In this document: piece by piece, positions 1-8,269 of the stretch
Layout: each line of letters starts with the position of its first letter
How positions within the stretch are numbered: position 1 is the first letter of the stretch
Made by a program: the position numbers and the translations under genes
The notes under the pieces: generated by a model
What the model saw: only the letters and a program-made list of their open reading frames with translations
What the model was told of the DNA's origin: nothing
Databases searched by the model: none
NCBI RefSeq assembly: GCF_001742425.1
Contig: NZ_MJEH01000061.1
Span: 62,001 to 126,000, forward strand
Direction: 5' to 3'
DNA: 64,000 nucleotides
Origin: Bacillus solimangrovi
Lineage (GTDB): Bacteria > Bacillota > Bacilli > Bacillales > Bacillaceae_N

Positions 1-1
1 T

Positions 2-529
2 CGTGATCCTTACGAAGATTTTGTTAAGATTAATGAAGAGTTGAAAGAATATGATATGCGCCTAACAGAACGTCCACAAGTAGTTGCAGCAAATAAAATG
101 GATCTACCTAATGCAGAAGAAAACTTAGAAATCTTCAAAGAAAAAGTTGGCGATGTTCCAATCTTCTCTATATCAGCTGCAACACGACAAGGATTAGATG
201 AAATGTTATACAAAGTAGCAGATCTTGTAGAGACAACACCTGAATTTCCAATGCATGAAGAAGAAGGGGAAGATCATGTATTGTATAAGCATTCTGGTCG
301 TGGTGAGGAAGACTTTGTCATTACACGTGATGATGATGGGGCGTTTATTTTGTCAGGATTTAATATTGAACGTCTCTTCAAGATGACAAACTTTGAGCGA
401 GATGCTTCTATTCAACGTTTCGCAAGGCAGTTGCGTTCGATGGGTGTTGATGAAGCATTACGTCAACGAGGTGCGCAGGATGGAGATACCATTCGATTAT
501 TATCGCATGAGTTTGAATTTGTAGACTAA
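2..529 (+). CDS. obg: GTPase Obg, C-terminal part (5' end outside window)
   Basis: This is the last 175 codons of the ribosome-associated GTPase Obg (ObgE/CgtA), which acts in 50S subunit maturation and stress signalling. The visible part starts inside the G domain: the G4 motif NKMDLP lies near visible residue 31 and the G5-like SAATRQG near residue 58. The C-terminal OCT domain follows, with the typical stretch around [17 protein letters not shown]. The N-terminal glycine-rich Obg fold and Walker A lie upstream of the window. The reading frame is open from base 2. The downstream neighbours pheB and pheA are the usual ones in Bacillaceae, which supports the call. Confidence 0.96.
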   Translation, partial: RDPYEDFVKINEELKEYDMRLTERPQVVAANKMDLPNAEENLEIFKEKVGDVPIFSISAATRQGLDEMLYKVADLVETTPEFPMHEEEGEDHVLYKHSGRGEEDFVITRDDDGAFILSGFNIERLFKMTNFERDASIQRFARQLRSMGVDEALRQRGAQDGDTIRLLSHEFEFVD

Positions 530-649
530 GTTAGATAAAGAGGCTGTTGAATTAAGAGGTACTAGTTAACATACTATTACGACAGCCTTCTATCTCTCCA
601 CTATTCAGAATGAACAATAGGGCAACCTCTATTGATTGGAGGGGAAATA

Positions 650-1102
650 ATGAGCAAAGAAAAAGATGCACAATATTACCTTGTAAGAGAAGATGTTTTG
701 CCTGATGCAATGTTGAAAACGATGCAGGCGAAGGCATTGCTTGATCGAGGCAAGGCTGAATCAGTTGCAGATGCAGTTCAGATGGTTGATTTAAGTAGAA
801 GTGCTTTTTATAAGTATCGGGATTGTATTTTTCCATTTCATACAATGATGAAGGAAAAAATTATATCACTTTTTTTTCATTTAGATGACCGTTCAGGGGC
901 ACTGTCGAATCTATTAGCAGTTGTCGCACAAACAGGTTGTAATGTACTTACGATTCATCAAACAATTCCTCTACAAGGCAAGGCGAATGTGACGTTGTCT
1001 TTGAATACACAAGGGATGAAGAGTGATATGAATGAACTGATTCGTAAACTACGTCAATTAGAATTTGTTGATAAAGTTGAGTTGTTAGGAACAGGTGCAT
1101 GA
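650..1102 (+). CDS. pheB: ACT domain-containing protein PheB
   Basis: A 150-residue protein of the PheB (UPF0735) family, encoded just before pheA as in B. subtilis. The N-terminal part (about residues 1-65) is a small helical region with a [12 protein letters not shown] helix-turn-helix-like stretch. The C-terminal half (about 70-147) is an ACT domain of the amino-acid-binding regulatory type. I chose ATG 650 because GGAGGGG lies at 638-644, six bases upstream; an in-frame TTG at 632 has no suitable site. Its biochemical role is not settled; a regulatory role in phenylalanine synthesis is inferred from the ACT domain and its neighbour. Confidence 0.9.
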   Translation: MSKEKDAQYYLVREDVLPDAMLKTMQAKALLDRGKAESVADAVQMVDLSRSAFYKYRDCIFPFHTMMKEKIISLFFHLDDRSGALSNLLAVVAQTGCNVLTIHQTIPLQGKANVTLSLNTQGMKSDMNELIRKLRQLEFVDKVELLGTGA

Positions 1103-1124
1103 GAAAACAACAGAGGAGTAGAAT

Positions 1125-2003
1125 ATGACTGTAAAGGTTGGTTACTTAGGTCCGAAGGGAACGTTTACTAAGCTTGCTGTAAAAGAGGTATTCCCCGATG
1201 AGCAAGCATTGCCATTCCAAACGATTCCTGCATGTATTGATGCTGTGCAATTTGGTGATGTTGATTTTAGTGTCGTTCCACTTGAAAACGCGATTGAAGG
1301 ATCAGTTAACCTTACAATTGATTATTTAATCCATGAACAGCAAATTCCAATAGTTGGTGAAATTATTGTGCCAATTCGTCAACATCTTATGGTACATCAG
1401 CACAATATAAGTGATTGGTCGAATATTAAAGAAGTGTATTCACACTCTCATGCCATTGCACAATGTCATCAATTTTTACACAGAGAGATGCCAGATGTTG
1501 ATTTTCAATATACAAAATCTACAGGTGCAGCAGCGGAGTTTGTAAAAGATAATCCACAGCTAATGGTCGCTGCTATTGGAAATGAGTTAGCAGCAAAAGA
1601 ATATGGATTAGAAATTGTAAAACATAATATACATGATTATGAAAATAATCATACTCGATTTGTCGTGCTAAATCGTTTCGGGAAAGAGGTTAATTCTTCG
1701 GCTATTGAAAAGAAAGGTGATCGGACAACATTAATGATCACTCTACCTTCTGATTATGCAGGTGCATTACATCAAGTATTATCAGCATTTTCATGGCGTA
1801 AGTTAAATCTTTCAAAGATCGAATCTCGTCCAATGAAAACGGGTTTAGGTAATTATTTTTTCATAGTTGATGTCGAGATGAAAATGGATGATGTCCTACT
1901 TCCAGGTGTGAAAGCAGAATTAGAGGCGCTAGGATGTACTGTCAATGTATTAGGAAGTTATCCATTTTATTTAGTTGAAAAACAAGTTACAAATGGGAAA
2001 TAA
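1125..2003 (+). CDS. pheA: Prephenate dehydratase
   Basis: Converts prephenate to phenylpyruvate in phenylalanine biosynthesis. The 292-residue protein has the monofunctional layout: a periplasmic-binding-like PDT catalytic domain (about 1-185) with the catalytic TRF triplet at residues 177-179, then an ACT domain (about 200-280) with the ESRP motif at 233-236 that binds phenylalanine for feedback inhibition. ATG 1125 follows an AGAGGAG site, and the gene lies 22 bases after pheB, so the two are probably cotranscribed. Prephenate is also a co-substrate needed by TrhP1/TrhP2, encoded at 53.4-55.6 kb. A terminator follows. Confidence 0.97.
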   Translation: MTVKVGYLGPKGTFTKLAVKEVFPDEQALPFQTIPACIDAVQFGDVDFSVVPLENAIEGSVNLTIDYLIHEQQIPIVGEIIVPIRQHLMVHQHNISDWSNIKEVYSHSHAIAQCHQFLHREMPDVDFQYTKSTGAAAEFVKDNPQLMVAAIGNELAAKEYGLEIVKHNIHDYENNHTRFVVLNRFGKEVNSSAIEKKGDRTTLMITLPSDYAGALHQVLSAFSWRKLNLSKIESRPMKTGLGNYFFIVDVEMKMDDVLLPGVKAELEALGCTVNVLGSYPFYLVEKQVTNGK

Positions 2004-2004
2004 G

Positions 2005-2053
2005 AAAAAGGGGTTTCTGATAGTTGAATTTTCAACTTTTAGAAGCCCTTTTG
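2005..2053 (+). terminator. Terminator after pheA
   Basis: A hairpin with arms AAAAGGGGTTTCTGATAG and the complementary segment ending AGAAGCCCTTTT folds around a GTTGAATTTTCAAC core and runs into a short T-tract. It begins two bases after the pheA stop codon. Confidence 0.85.
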
Positions 2054-2240
2054 TATGTCTAAAATCTTTAGATATCCATGAAATTATTAAGAGTAATACT
2101 TAGTTATTTTTAAAGCAGTATATGTTTATAAATGATAGGGGGAGGAATTTAAACTACTTTTGTAAGGGAAAAATAATAGAGAGAGGAAAAGAATTTTCTC
2201 GTTGGTGAAGCTTTATTGTACGAGGATTCTTTGTTACTGC

Positions 2241-2786
2241 CTATGATGCATCGATTAGAAAGCCGGCTTTTTGGAGGGCTTCACACACTTCATCAAGTTG
2301 AGCCTCTGAATTTCCCTCAATCGTATGTAAGTGAGCACCACCTGTTAATTGAGATAGAAGTGTAGCGTTTGTCTGTTTAAGTTTGTTCATGAAATGTTCT
2401 ACATCCATTCGATTACTTACCATTATTGATGCAGTTAAATCACCATATAATGGGTGTTCGACACTTACGTCTTTTACAGTAACTCCGTGGTCGACTAGGA
2501 TGTTTAATTCTTCTTCGGTTTGTTCAGGACGATGTAAGCAAGCGATTGTTCGTGTTACTTTATTTTCTTGATCGTGAGGTGAGAAATAAAAATAACCTTG
2601 ACTTGTAGCAATTATAGGCTCATTTCTTGCTTTTAACAGTGAAATATCTTGTACAATTACTTGTCTACTCACATTCGTCTTATTTGCTAGTGCACTCCCT
2701 GTAATCGGTGCTTTCTTAACCTTCAACCACTGTAAAATTAAGCTTCTACGTTCTTCGCCAAGTATTTTTTTATTATCATTTGTCAT
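2241..2786 (-). CDS. niaR: NAD biosynthesis transcriptional repressor NiaR
   Basis: A niacin-responsive repressor of the NiaR (YrxA) family, which controls NAD synthesis and niacin uptake genes. Residues about 10-65 form an HTH_11 winged helix with a NVSRQVIVQDISLLK recognition region; about 85-175 form the 3H domain, named for three conserved histidines, visible here in LHRPEQTEEEL, VEHPLYGD and GGAHLHTIEG. ATG 2786 lies 10 bases after AGGAGG; a TTG at 2792 is only 4 bases after it, so the start is not certain. The palindrome GACAATTGTC covers the start region and could be an operator. In B. subtilis this gene sits beside nadBCA; here those genes are absent and safA follows. Confidence 0.9.
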   Translation of the reverse strand: MTNDNKKILGEERRSLILQWLKVKKAPITGSALANKTNVSRQVIVQDISLLKARNEPIIATSQGYFYFSPHDQENKVTRTIACLHRPEQTEEELNILVDHGVTVKDVSVEHPLYGDLTASIMVSNRMDVEHFMNKLKQTNATLLSQLTGGAHLHTIEGNSEAQLDEVCEALQKAGFLIDAS

Positions 2787-2792
2787 TGACAA

Positions 2793-3278
2793 TTGTCCTC
2801 CTAGCTACTATATCCATTTTTTATAGTTTAACAAATTTTCCACAAAATTGTATGTTTATAAAATAACTTCAATGCATTTTGAATACTATTATTATATGTT
2901 CAAATAGAAGTGCAATAAGCGTCTAACGTTGATACTTGAGATGTTATGTTTGTTAGGTGTGTCAATAAAGAAAATATATTATGTAGGGTTTTCAATGGCA
3001 ATTAAAAAACTATGTTCTCGTTATAAAGGAAAACTGCCTTCATTGTTTATAAGCTTAATGATCAGTAAATTCAATTACTCATTTCTATACAAACTATATC
3101 AAATATTCTTTTTCTGTATACAGTGACAGCTGTAAGAAAAGGAGAATTTCTTTTGTGTAAATATAGGTTGTCATACATAATTGTTGGATTACCTGCATAT
3201 TTTGTTATGAAGTATAGTGGCAAATCGCCTATTTGACTCATAGAATATATAGAATTTGTTGAGGAGGGAGTACCAACT
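2793..3278. other. Intergenic region between niaR and safA
   Basis: This 486-base AT-rich stretch must carry the divergent promoters for niaR and safA. I see no convincing coding sequence: the one open frame (2929-3126) has no ribosome binding site and a low-complexity hydrophobic composition. In B. subtilis the nifS-nadBCA genes occupy this place; I recognise no remnant of them. Confidence 0.5.
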
Positions 3279-4262
3279 GTGAAAATTCATATCGTGCAAA
3301 AAGGGGATACGCTTTGGAAACTTTCCCAAAAGTACGGAGTTGACTTTGAGAAGCTGAAACAGGCTAATTCGCACCTTAGTAATCCTGATATGATTATGCC
3401 AGGAATGAAGATTAAAGTACCAACTTCGAGTGTTCCTGTAAAAACAGAACAGATGCAACCGTCAATAACAAATAAGAGCTATAATTTTGCTATTAGTACA
3501 GAAAAAGGTTTGCCAAAAATGAAAGAAATGAAAAAGCCACCTAAGGTAAAAGAAGTTGTTAAAGAGAAAAAGAAGGAAGTCGTAAAGCCAGCTGTTCAAC
3601 CACCAATGCCAATGGTGATGCCGATGCCTCATACACCTGAGATGCAGCAACAAATGTATGCAAATTATACATTCAATCTTCCTCCTTATCCAATGATGCC
3701 AATGCCAATGCATACTCCAGTGGAAAGCTCTTCACCTATGGAGAGTGTTGCTGTAAAAGAAGAGGCTGTGCAGGAAGTAGCAGAGGAGAAAGAGATGCCA
3801 CCAGTGCCAATGATGGCTTATCCTTATGGATGTGTACCGACTTCACCTGTGTTACCTGGGACAGGATTACCATATGGGTATTGTGGAGGTTATCCACAAC
3901 CAGTGAACCCAATGTTTCAAGCTATGATGCCACCATATGGTTATGCACCAGTTATGGGAGAAGTAGCAGGGAATATGCATAATAATGGAATGATGCATCA
4001 ATATGGTGAAGAGCAAGTTATGGGAGAAGCAACAGGTGAACCATATGGAAATGGAATGATGCCTCCGTATGGTGGTTATCAAGGTGTTAGTCCTATGATG
4101 CCACAACCTGGTTATGGACAGATGCCATACATGCCACAACCGGGTTATGGACCAATGCCATACATGCCACAAGCTGACTGTGGATGTCATGATGGTGGTA
4201 TGATGGGTAATTATGGACAGTATGCAAGAAGTAATAATTACTATGAAGATGAAAGTGAATAA
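3279..4262 (+). CDS. safA: SafA-like spore coat assembly protein with LysM domain
   Basis: SafA is a morphogenetic protein that guides inner spore coat assembly at the cortex-coat interface. The 327-residue product begins with one LysM domain (about 2-46; HIVQKGDTLWKLSQKYGVD), which binds peptidoglycan. A Lys/Glu linker (about 75-105) follows. The rest is a Pro/Met/Gly/Tyr-rich tail with tandem PYMPQPGYG-type units near the C-terminus (about 275-305) and a cysteine pair (DCGC), typical of coat proteins. The GTG start at 3279 follows GAGGAGGG with 10 bases spacing. The tail is low complexity, so length varies between species (B. subtilis 387 residues). It is followed after 2 bases by a ysxE-like gene. 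Confidence 0.9.
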   Translation: MKIHIVQKGDTLWKLSQKYGVDFEKLKQANSHLSNPDMIMPGMKIKVPTSSVPVKTEQMQPSITNKSYNFAISTEKGLPKMKEMKKPPKVKEVVKEKKKEVVKPAVQPPMPMVMPMPHTPEMQQQMYANYTFNLPPYPMMPMPMHTPVESSSPMESVAVKEEAVQEVAEEKEMPPVPMMAYPYGCVPTSPVLPGTGLPYGYCGGYPQPVNPMFQAMMPPYGYAPVMGEVAGNMHNNGMMHQYGEEQVMGEATGEPYGNGMMPPYGGYQGVSPMMPQPGYGQMPYMPQPGYGPMPYMPQADCGCHDGGMMGNYGQYARSNNYYEDESE

Positions 4263-4264
4263 CA

Positions 4265-5236
4265 TTGAGAGATAAGGCAGGGGACGGTTTCTTTCGAAAT
4301 CGTCTTTTTTTAACTGAAAAAATAGGTCTTAACATTTATGAAATACAAGTTATTCGACCTCATGTATTAAAGATAAATACATCAGATGGTACTTTTATCG
4401 TGAAAGGTTTTGAATCTAAGAAGAAGCTTGAAGCACAAATTCAATTGGCGAGATTATTGAAATATTATGGTTCTTCTCATCATATTTCTTTCCATAAGTT
4501 GAGAGATAATTTGGATTATTTTTGGTCAGATCAAAAGTTTTGGGCGGTTATGCCATATGTTAAACCCATCCGTAATTTCACATATTCTAGAGAAACTGAT
4601 AGGCTTAATGGTGTAAAACGATTAATTCAGTTTCATGACGATACAGGAAAGGTTCGCAGAAAAGTAAGAGAACTTTTTGATTCATATTGCTTATTAAGTA
4701 AATGGAGGGAGAGATATCTTACTTTTACTCATTATTCTTCCTATATCATGCAGTGGATTGATTACCAATCGATAAATACAATAACCAACATAGGATATTG
4801 GGTATTAGAACATTTAAGTGAAAGGGACCTTGCGTTATTAGAAGGTGAAGCAAAACAGGCTGCTAGTTTAATTCATGGTGACTGTGCAGAACACAATTTT
4901 ATCCTTAATTCAACAGGAGTATATCTAATTGATTATGATTTAGTTGCAAGGGCTCCTTATAGTTATGATCTTCTACAATTTGCTAATCGAATTCTCCCAT
5001 ATTTAGAATGGTCACTTGAGGAACTTGAAAAAATTGAGCCATTCAGTCACTTGATACAACAACAATGGTTTATCACCGCTCTTATGTTTCCTACAGACAT
5101 TTATCGAGAATGGAACCGTCATCTTAGACAGGAAAAACCATCTGTAAATAAATTGAGATCACTTCAACAGTGGACACAAAATGAAGTGAAACAAAGAAAA
5201 AAGTTTGTTGAAAAAATTCAGGCTATGGTAAGATAA
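4265..5236 (+). CDS. CotS/YsxE-family spore coat kinase-like protein
   Basis: A 323-residue protein of the aminoglycoside phosphotransferase-like fold that includes spore coat proteins CotS, YsxE and YutH. The catalytic-loop motif HGDCAEHNF lies near residue 206 and the metal-binding LIDYD near residue 224, so the kinase core looks intact. Substrate is unknown for the family. The TTG start at 4265 comes right after the safA stop and has only a weak binding site, which suggests translational coupling to safA. In B. subtilis ysxE lies elsewhere, next to spoVID, whose product interacts with SafA; adjacency to safA here fits a shared role in coat assembly. Confidence 0.8.
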   Translation: MRDKAGDGFFRNRLFLTEKIGLNIYEIQVIRPHVLKINTSDGTFIVKGFESKKKLEAQIQLARLLKYYGSSHHISFHKLRDNLDYFWSDQKFWAVMPYVKPIRNFTYSRETDRLNGVKRLIQFHDDTGKVRRKVRELFDSYCLLSKWRERYLTFTHYSSYIMQWIDYQSINTITNIGYWVLEHLSERDLALLEGEAKQAASLIHGDCAEHNFILNSTGVYLIDYDLVARAPYSYDLLQFANRILPYLEWSLEELEKIEPFSHLIQQQWFITALMFPTDIYREWNRHLRQEKPSVNKLRSLQQWTQNEVKQRKKFVEKIQAMVR

Positions 5237-5272
5237 TGAGCAAAAGAGGAAAAGTTGGAAAGGAAGAACAAG

Positions 5273-6013
5273 ATGGAGAAAAAAATAGAAAAATTAGTTT
5301 CTTGGTTACAAGAACAAGTTGAGGGTGCAGGTGTAAAAGGAGCAGTTGTTGGAATTAGTGGAGGTATTGATTCAGCTGTCGTTACACATTTAATTAAGCG
5401 TGCATTTCCAAATGATTCATTAGGAGTCATTATGCCATGTAAAAGTAATCCTAATGATCAAAAGGATGCCATGCAAGTTGTAGAGAGCAGTGGCATAAAT
5501 CATCTTGTGATAGATCTAACAAATACACATGATGTGCTTTTTTCTACAGTTGAAGAGCAAGTGAAAGCAAAGGGTGAGTGGAAGGAAGAGAGTGCTCAAC
5601 TTGGTGATGCAAACCTTCGTGCTCGCCTTAGAATGAGTACGTTATATACCGTAGCTAATAATTATGGTTATCTCGTTGTAGGTACAGATAATGCTGCAGA
5701 ATGGCATACAGGTTATTTCACAAAGTATGGTGACGGTGGAGTCGACCTTGTACCATTAGTTCATTTAACGAAAGGTGAAGTACGTGAAATGGCAAGAGCA
5801 TTAGGTGTTCCAACGGATGTAATTGAAAAGAAACCAAGTGCGGGTCTATGGGAAGGTCAAACAGATGAAAATGAAATGGGTACAACATATAACATGATCG
5901 ATCAATATTTGAAAGGGCAAGAGATCCCAGAGAAAGATAAACTGATCATTGAACAAATGCATAAACGATCAGAACATAAACGTTCTTTAGCTGCTGCACC
6001 ACCGAAGTTCTAA
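5273..6013 (+). CDS. nadE: Ammonia-dependent NAD+ synthetase
   Basis: Final step of NAD synthesis: ATP-dependent amidation of deamido-NAD. The 246-residue protein has the adenine-nucleotide alpha-hydrolase P-loop SGGIDSA near residues 28-34, a conserved NAAEWHTGYFTKYGDGG region near 142, and KKPSAGLWEGQTDE near 187. It has no N-terminal nitrilase domain, so it uses ammonia rather than glutamine. ATG 5273 follows AAAGGAAG with 6 bases spacing; an in-frame TTG at 5255 is less likely. Its position between the coat gene and coxA-like gene is unusual. With niaR nearby it is the only NAD-synthesis enzyme in the window. Confidence 0.93.
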   Translation: MEKKIEKLVSWLQEQVEGAGVKGAVVGISGGIDSAVVTHLIKRAFPNDSLGVIMPCKSNPNDQKDAMQVVESSGINHLVIDLTNTHDVLFSTVEEQVKAKGEWKEESAQLGDANLRARLRMSTLYTVANNYGYLVVGTDNAAEWHTGYFTKYGDGGVDLVPLVHLTKGEVREMARALGVPTDVIEKKPSAGLWEGQTDENEMGTTYNMIDQYLKGQEIPEKDKLIIEQMHKRSEHKRSLAAAPPKF

Positions 6014-6121
6014 CTTACATGTTGGTCAAAATGTGATTAGGCGTGTTAATTCCTAATAAATAATAGCTTAAAGGATGTCTTTTCTTATACAAATATCCGA
6101 AAAATGTATATATCTTTCTCA

Positions 6122-6174
6122 GTATAAAAAGAGCCTTTCTTTCTCACTCTAAGTGATGAAGGGAGGCTTTAAAA
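6122..6174 (+). promoter_or_regulatory. Hairpin containing the coxA-like Shine-Dalgarno, with sigma-F/G-like promoter
   Basis: Arms 6132-6147 and 6153-6168 can form a 16-position stem with one mismatch (several G-U pairs) and a 5-base loop. The 3' arm contains the Shine-Dalgarno GGGAGG (6161-6166) of the gene starting at 6175. A GTATA box at 6122-6126 matches the sigma-F -35, and 18 bases on is CACTCTA (6145-6151), a weak match to the sigma-G -10. Transcription from this promoter would start near 6158, inside the 3' arm, leaving the binding site unpaired. Confidence 0.55.
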
Positions 6175-6864
6175 ATGAGAAAAACTTTACTCACGTTATC
6201 AACAGCTTGTTTATTAGGGGGATTAGTTGGGTGTGGTGCTAATAATGAGGCACTTGATACACGTTATAATGATAACGCTCAACCGATTGGTTACTATACA
6301 AATGATACAGATACCAATCGATATCGTGGCACAGGTATGGGTGATTACACGATGCGTTATGAAAATAGAGGTACAGAAAATATGTCCGGTAAGAATGGTT
6401 TGAATCGCGTAGGTACAAATCAGATGGGTACAGGCAACTATTCAAGAAACGATCAAAATTTTCATCGTCAAATGAACACATCACTAAATGCTCCTCCTAA
6501 TGGTCGCTACTATCACAGTAATTATGATGGGAAATTAGCTGAAAGTATTTCTCGTAAAGTTTCTGAAATGAGAGAAGTACGAGATGCAAGATGTGTTGTA
6601 TCAGAAAATACAGTTCTTGTAGCTATTGACACAAATGAAAATAACAGGGTAGATATTGAGAATAAAGTACGTCGTGAAGTCGAAGGTATGACACGTGGTA
6701 AGGAAGTTCGTGTTGTAACAGATAGAGGCATGTATAATCGTATAACTGATGTGGATAATCGTCTTCGAAACGGAGATGGTATGCGTGAAGTTGGTTCAGA
6801 TATACAAGCAATTATGAACGACTTAGGCAATGCCATGAGCCGTCCATTTGAAAATAACAGATAA
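6175..6864 (+). CDS. coxA: YhcN/YlaJ-family sporulation lipoprotein (coxA position)
   Basis: A 229-residue lipoprotein. The signal peptide ends in the lipobox LVGC with lipidated Cys20. A Gly/Asn/Arg-rich linker (about 25-110) leads to a YhcN/YlaJ-type domain (about 118-200), recognised by segments such as ISRKVSEMREVRDARCVVSE and VAIDTNENNRVDIENKVRREV. Family members are forespore-made lipoproteins of the spore cortex or inner membrane. The symbol rests on family plus synteny: coxA (yrbB) follows safA in B. subtilis. The RBS GGGAGG is buried in a long hairpin directly upstream. Terminated by a strong hairpin at 6873. Confidence 0.8.
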   Translation: MRKTLLTLSTACLLGGLVGCGANNEALDTRYNDNAQPIGYYTNDTDTNRYRGTGMGDYTMRYENRGTENMSGKNGLNRVGTNQMGTGNYSRNDQNFHRQMNTSLNAPPNGRYYHSNYDGKLAESISRKVSEMREVRDARCVVSENTVLVAIDTNENNRVDIENKVRREVEGMTRGKEVRVVTDRGMYNRITDVDNRLRNGDGMREVGSDIQAIMNDLGNAMSRPFENNR

Positions 6865-6872
6865 CTTTCAAA

Positions 6873-6900
6873 AGAACAGGTGTATGCACCTGTTCTTTTT
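6873..6900 (+). terminator. Terminator after coxA-like gene
   Basis: A perfect 10-bp stem, AGAACAGGTG and CACCTGTTCT, with a 4-base loop and a run of T. Confidence 0.92.
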
Positions 6901-7097
6901 ATGTAATGAAAACAATAAAATAGGTGACTGAAGATATTTAATTGATATTCATCTTTCTTAAAAGATGAATTTTTGGATAAAACTTCTATGGAATGGTTAG
7001 GATGATCATAATTCCTTACATAGATTTTTTTATGTAATGTCCTATTTGCTTACAAGAAGCAACCTTAACTAAAGGTCAGTAATTGAGTTTGTTCAAA

Positions 7098-7200
7098 AGT
7101 TTGGGGAATATTTCATTCTCATCTCTGTGTCAACTTGGCTCTTCGTTCTCTTGATTTGCTCGGTACTTTTTCGCATTCATTTTAAACACGTACTATAAGT
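7098..7200 (+). repeat. Intergenic element A, diverged copy of the one before ruvA
   Basis: The 333-base gap before bofC holds a block resembling the gap before ruvA (7997-8136). Shared pieces occur in the same order: AGTnTGGGGAA, GTCAACTTGnCTCT, and TTGATTTG followed by GTACTTTTT. Copy B carries about 30 extra bases in the middle. No open reading frame or clear hairpin explains it. The rest of the gap shows no other feature that I can support. Confidence 0.4.
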
Positions 7201-7234
7201 GAATAAGTTTTACTCTTTGTGAGGTGATACCTTA

Positions 7235-7795
7235 ATGACTGTGCGAATTTCAAAACTACAAGCAATGATGATCTTACTTATTGGGGCTATATCAGGTGCT
7301 TTAACAATGTTTGCGTTCTTTTCATCTTCATTCGAGGTAAAGGCAAAACCAGAAGAAGAAAGTACACATACAATAACAGAGCCGATAACAGTAGAAGTAA
7401 CATTGCAAAAACATTATGTTGATGGAAAATTAAGTGAAGATAAGCTCACTGAAATAATATGGGCAATGGAGGATTTTTGGTCAACGTATTCAGACTGGCA
7501 ACTTGTGCACCAAGAGAAAGGACAAGTTATCTTTAGAAAACAAATCGATGACATATCGCCGTTATTAAAGCAACAGGGATATTTTGGACTCTCAGAAGAG
7601 GGTAGATTAACGATATATTCTGGTAAACCAGAATTAGATGATGTTATCCAATCGTTTTTTCAAATTAATATAGAAAAATTAGAAGTACACCAGCAAGAAG
7701 AGCTTAAACAAGGCATTCCGATAAAATCTAAGGAACAATATGAAGATGTGATTGAAACATTTCGAATGTTTAAGATAGATGCTGTACCGTTTTAA
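7235..7795 (+). CDS. bofC: BofC, intercompartmental sigma-K checkpoint protein
   Basis: BofC is made in the forespore, exported to the intermembrane space, and restrains SpoIVB, the signal for pro-sigma-K processing in the mother cell. The 186-residue product has an N-terminal signal anchor (about 9-30), then the bypass-of-forespore N domain (about 48-100; ITVEVTLQKHYVDGKLSED) and the C domain (about 105-180; FGLSEEGRLTIYSGKP). ATG 7235 follows GAGGTGA. As in B. subtilis it lies just before ruvAB. The gene stands alone between two gaps of over 300 bases. Confidence 0.92.
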   Translation: MTVRISKLQAMMILLIGAISGALTMFAFFSSSFEVKAKPEEESTHTITEPITVEVTLQKHYVDGKLSEDKLTEIIWAMEDFWSTYSDWQLVHQEKGQVIFRKQIDDISPLLKQQGYFGLSEEGRLTIYSGKPELDDVIQSFFQINIEKLEVHQQEELKQGIPIKSKEQYEDVIETFRMFKIDAVPF

Positions 7796-7996
7796 CATAA
7801 TAAGGAAATGTAACATTTGTAGATAACTCATATAAACAAATCGAGTGAATGTTAATTGGTGTTGCGTAAGTATTTTTGTGATTTCTTCCTTAACGGTTTG
7901 CATTCGGTCTAGAGAAACTGATAGTAAAGCTAATCAATACTAATAAGTGATTAGCTTATTTCCTATTCATATTTAATTAATTGGAGTGGAACAAAC

Positions 7997-8136
7997 AGTA
8001 TGGGGAAAACTGAATTTATTTTGCTACGTCAACTTGTCTCTAAGTTCGTTACGTATTAAATATATGTGTCAAGCAAACGTTTCGTTGATTTGTTGAGTAC
8101 TTTTTGTTTACTACTTTGAGCACAAACCTATAGGTA
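7997..8136 (+). repeat. Intergenic element B, diverged copy of the one before bofC
   Basis: Counterpart of the block at 7098-7200. It lies in the 474-base gap between bofC and ruvA. A TATAAT hexamer at 8144-8149, just after it, could be part of the ruvA promoter, but I see no good -35 at the right distance. The rest of the gap is AT-rich and without a supportable gene. Confidence 0.4.
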
Positions 8137-8269
8137 GTTATGATATAATTAAGATTTGCTGTATTAACGATTTGTATCTAGTGTGAAAGTATAACTTTTT
8201 TGACGTATATGATAGAATAAAATGATAGAAATACATGTTCGTATGATTTGCTGTAAGGGAGAGAAGAGT

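Noticed and set aside
2929-3126. 65-codon open frame in the niaR-safA gap
   Set aside because: Alternative start, no binding site, Leu/Ile/Phe/Lys-rich AT-driven composition, no family resemblance.
3233-3278. Sigma-E promoter for safA
   Set aside because: A CATAGAAT segment resembles the -10, but no acceptable -35 lies 13-15 bases upstream.
3462-4335. Long minus-strand frames opposite safA
   Set aside because: They mirror the Pro/Met/Gly repeats of safA, giving His/Trp-rich nonsense. No binding sites.
8199-8228. TTGACG-based promoter for ruvA
   Set aside because: No -10 at 16-18 bases; left unassigned.
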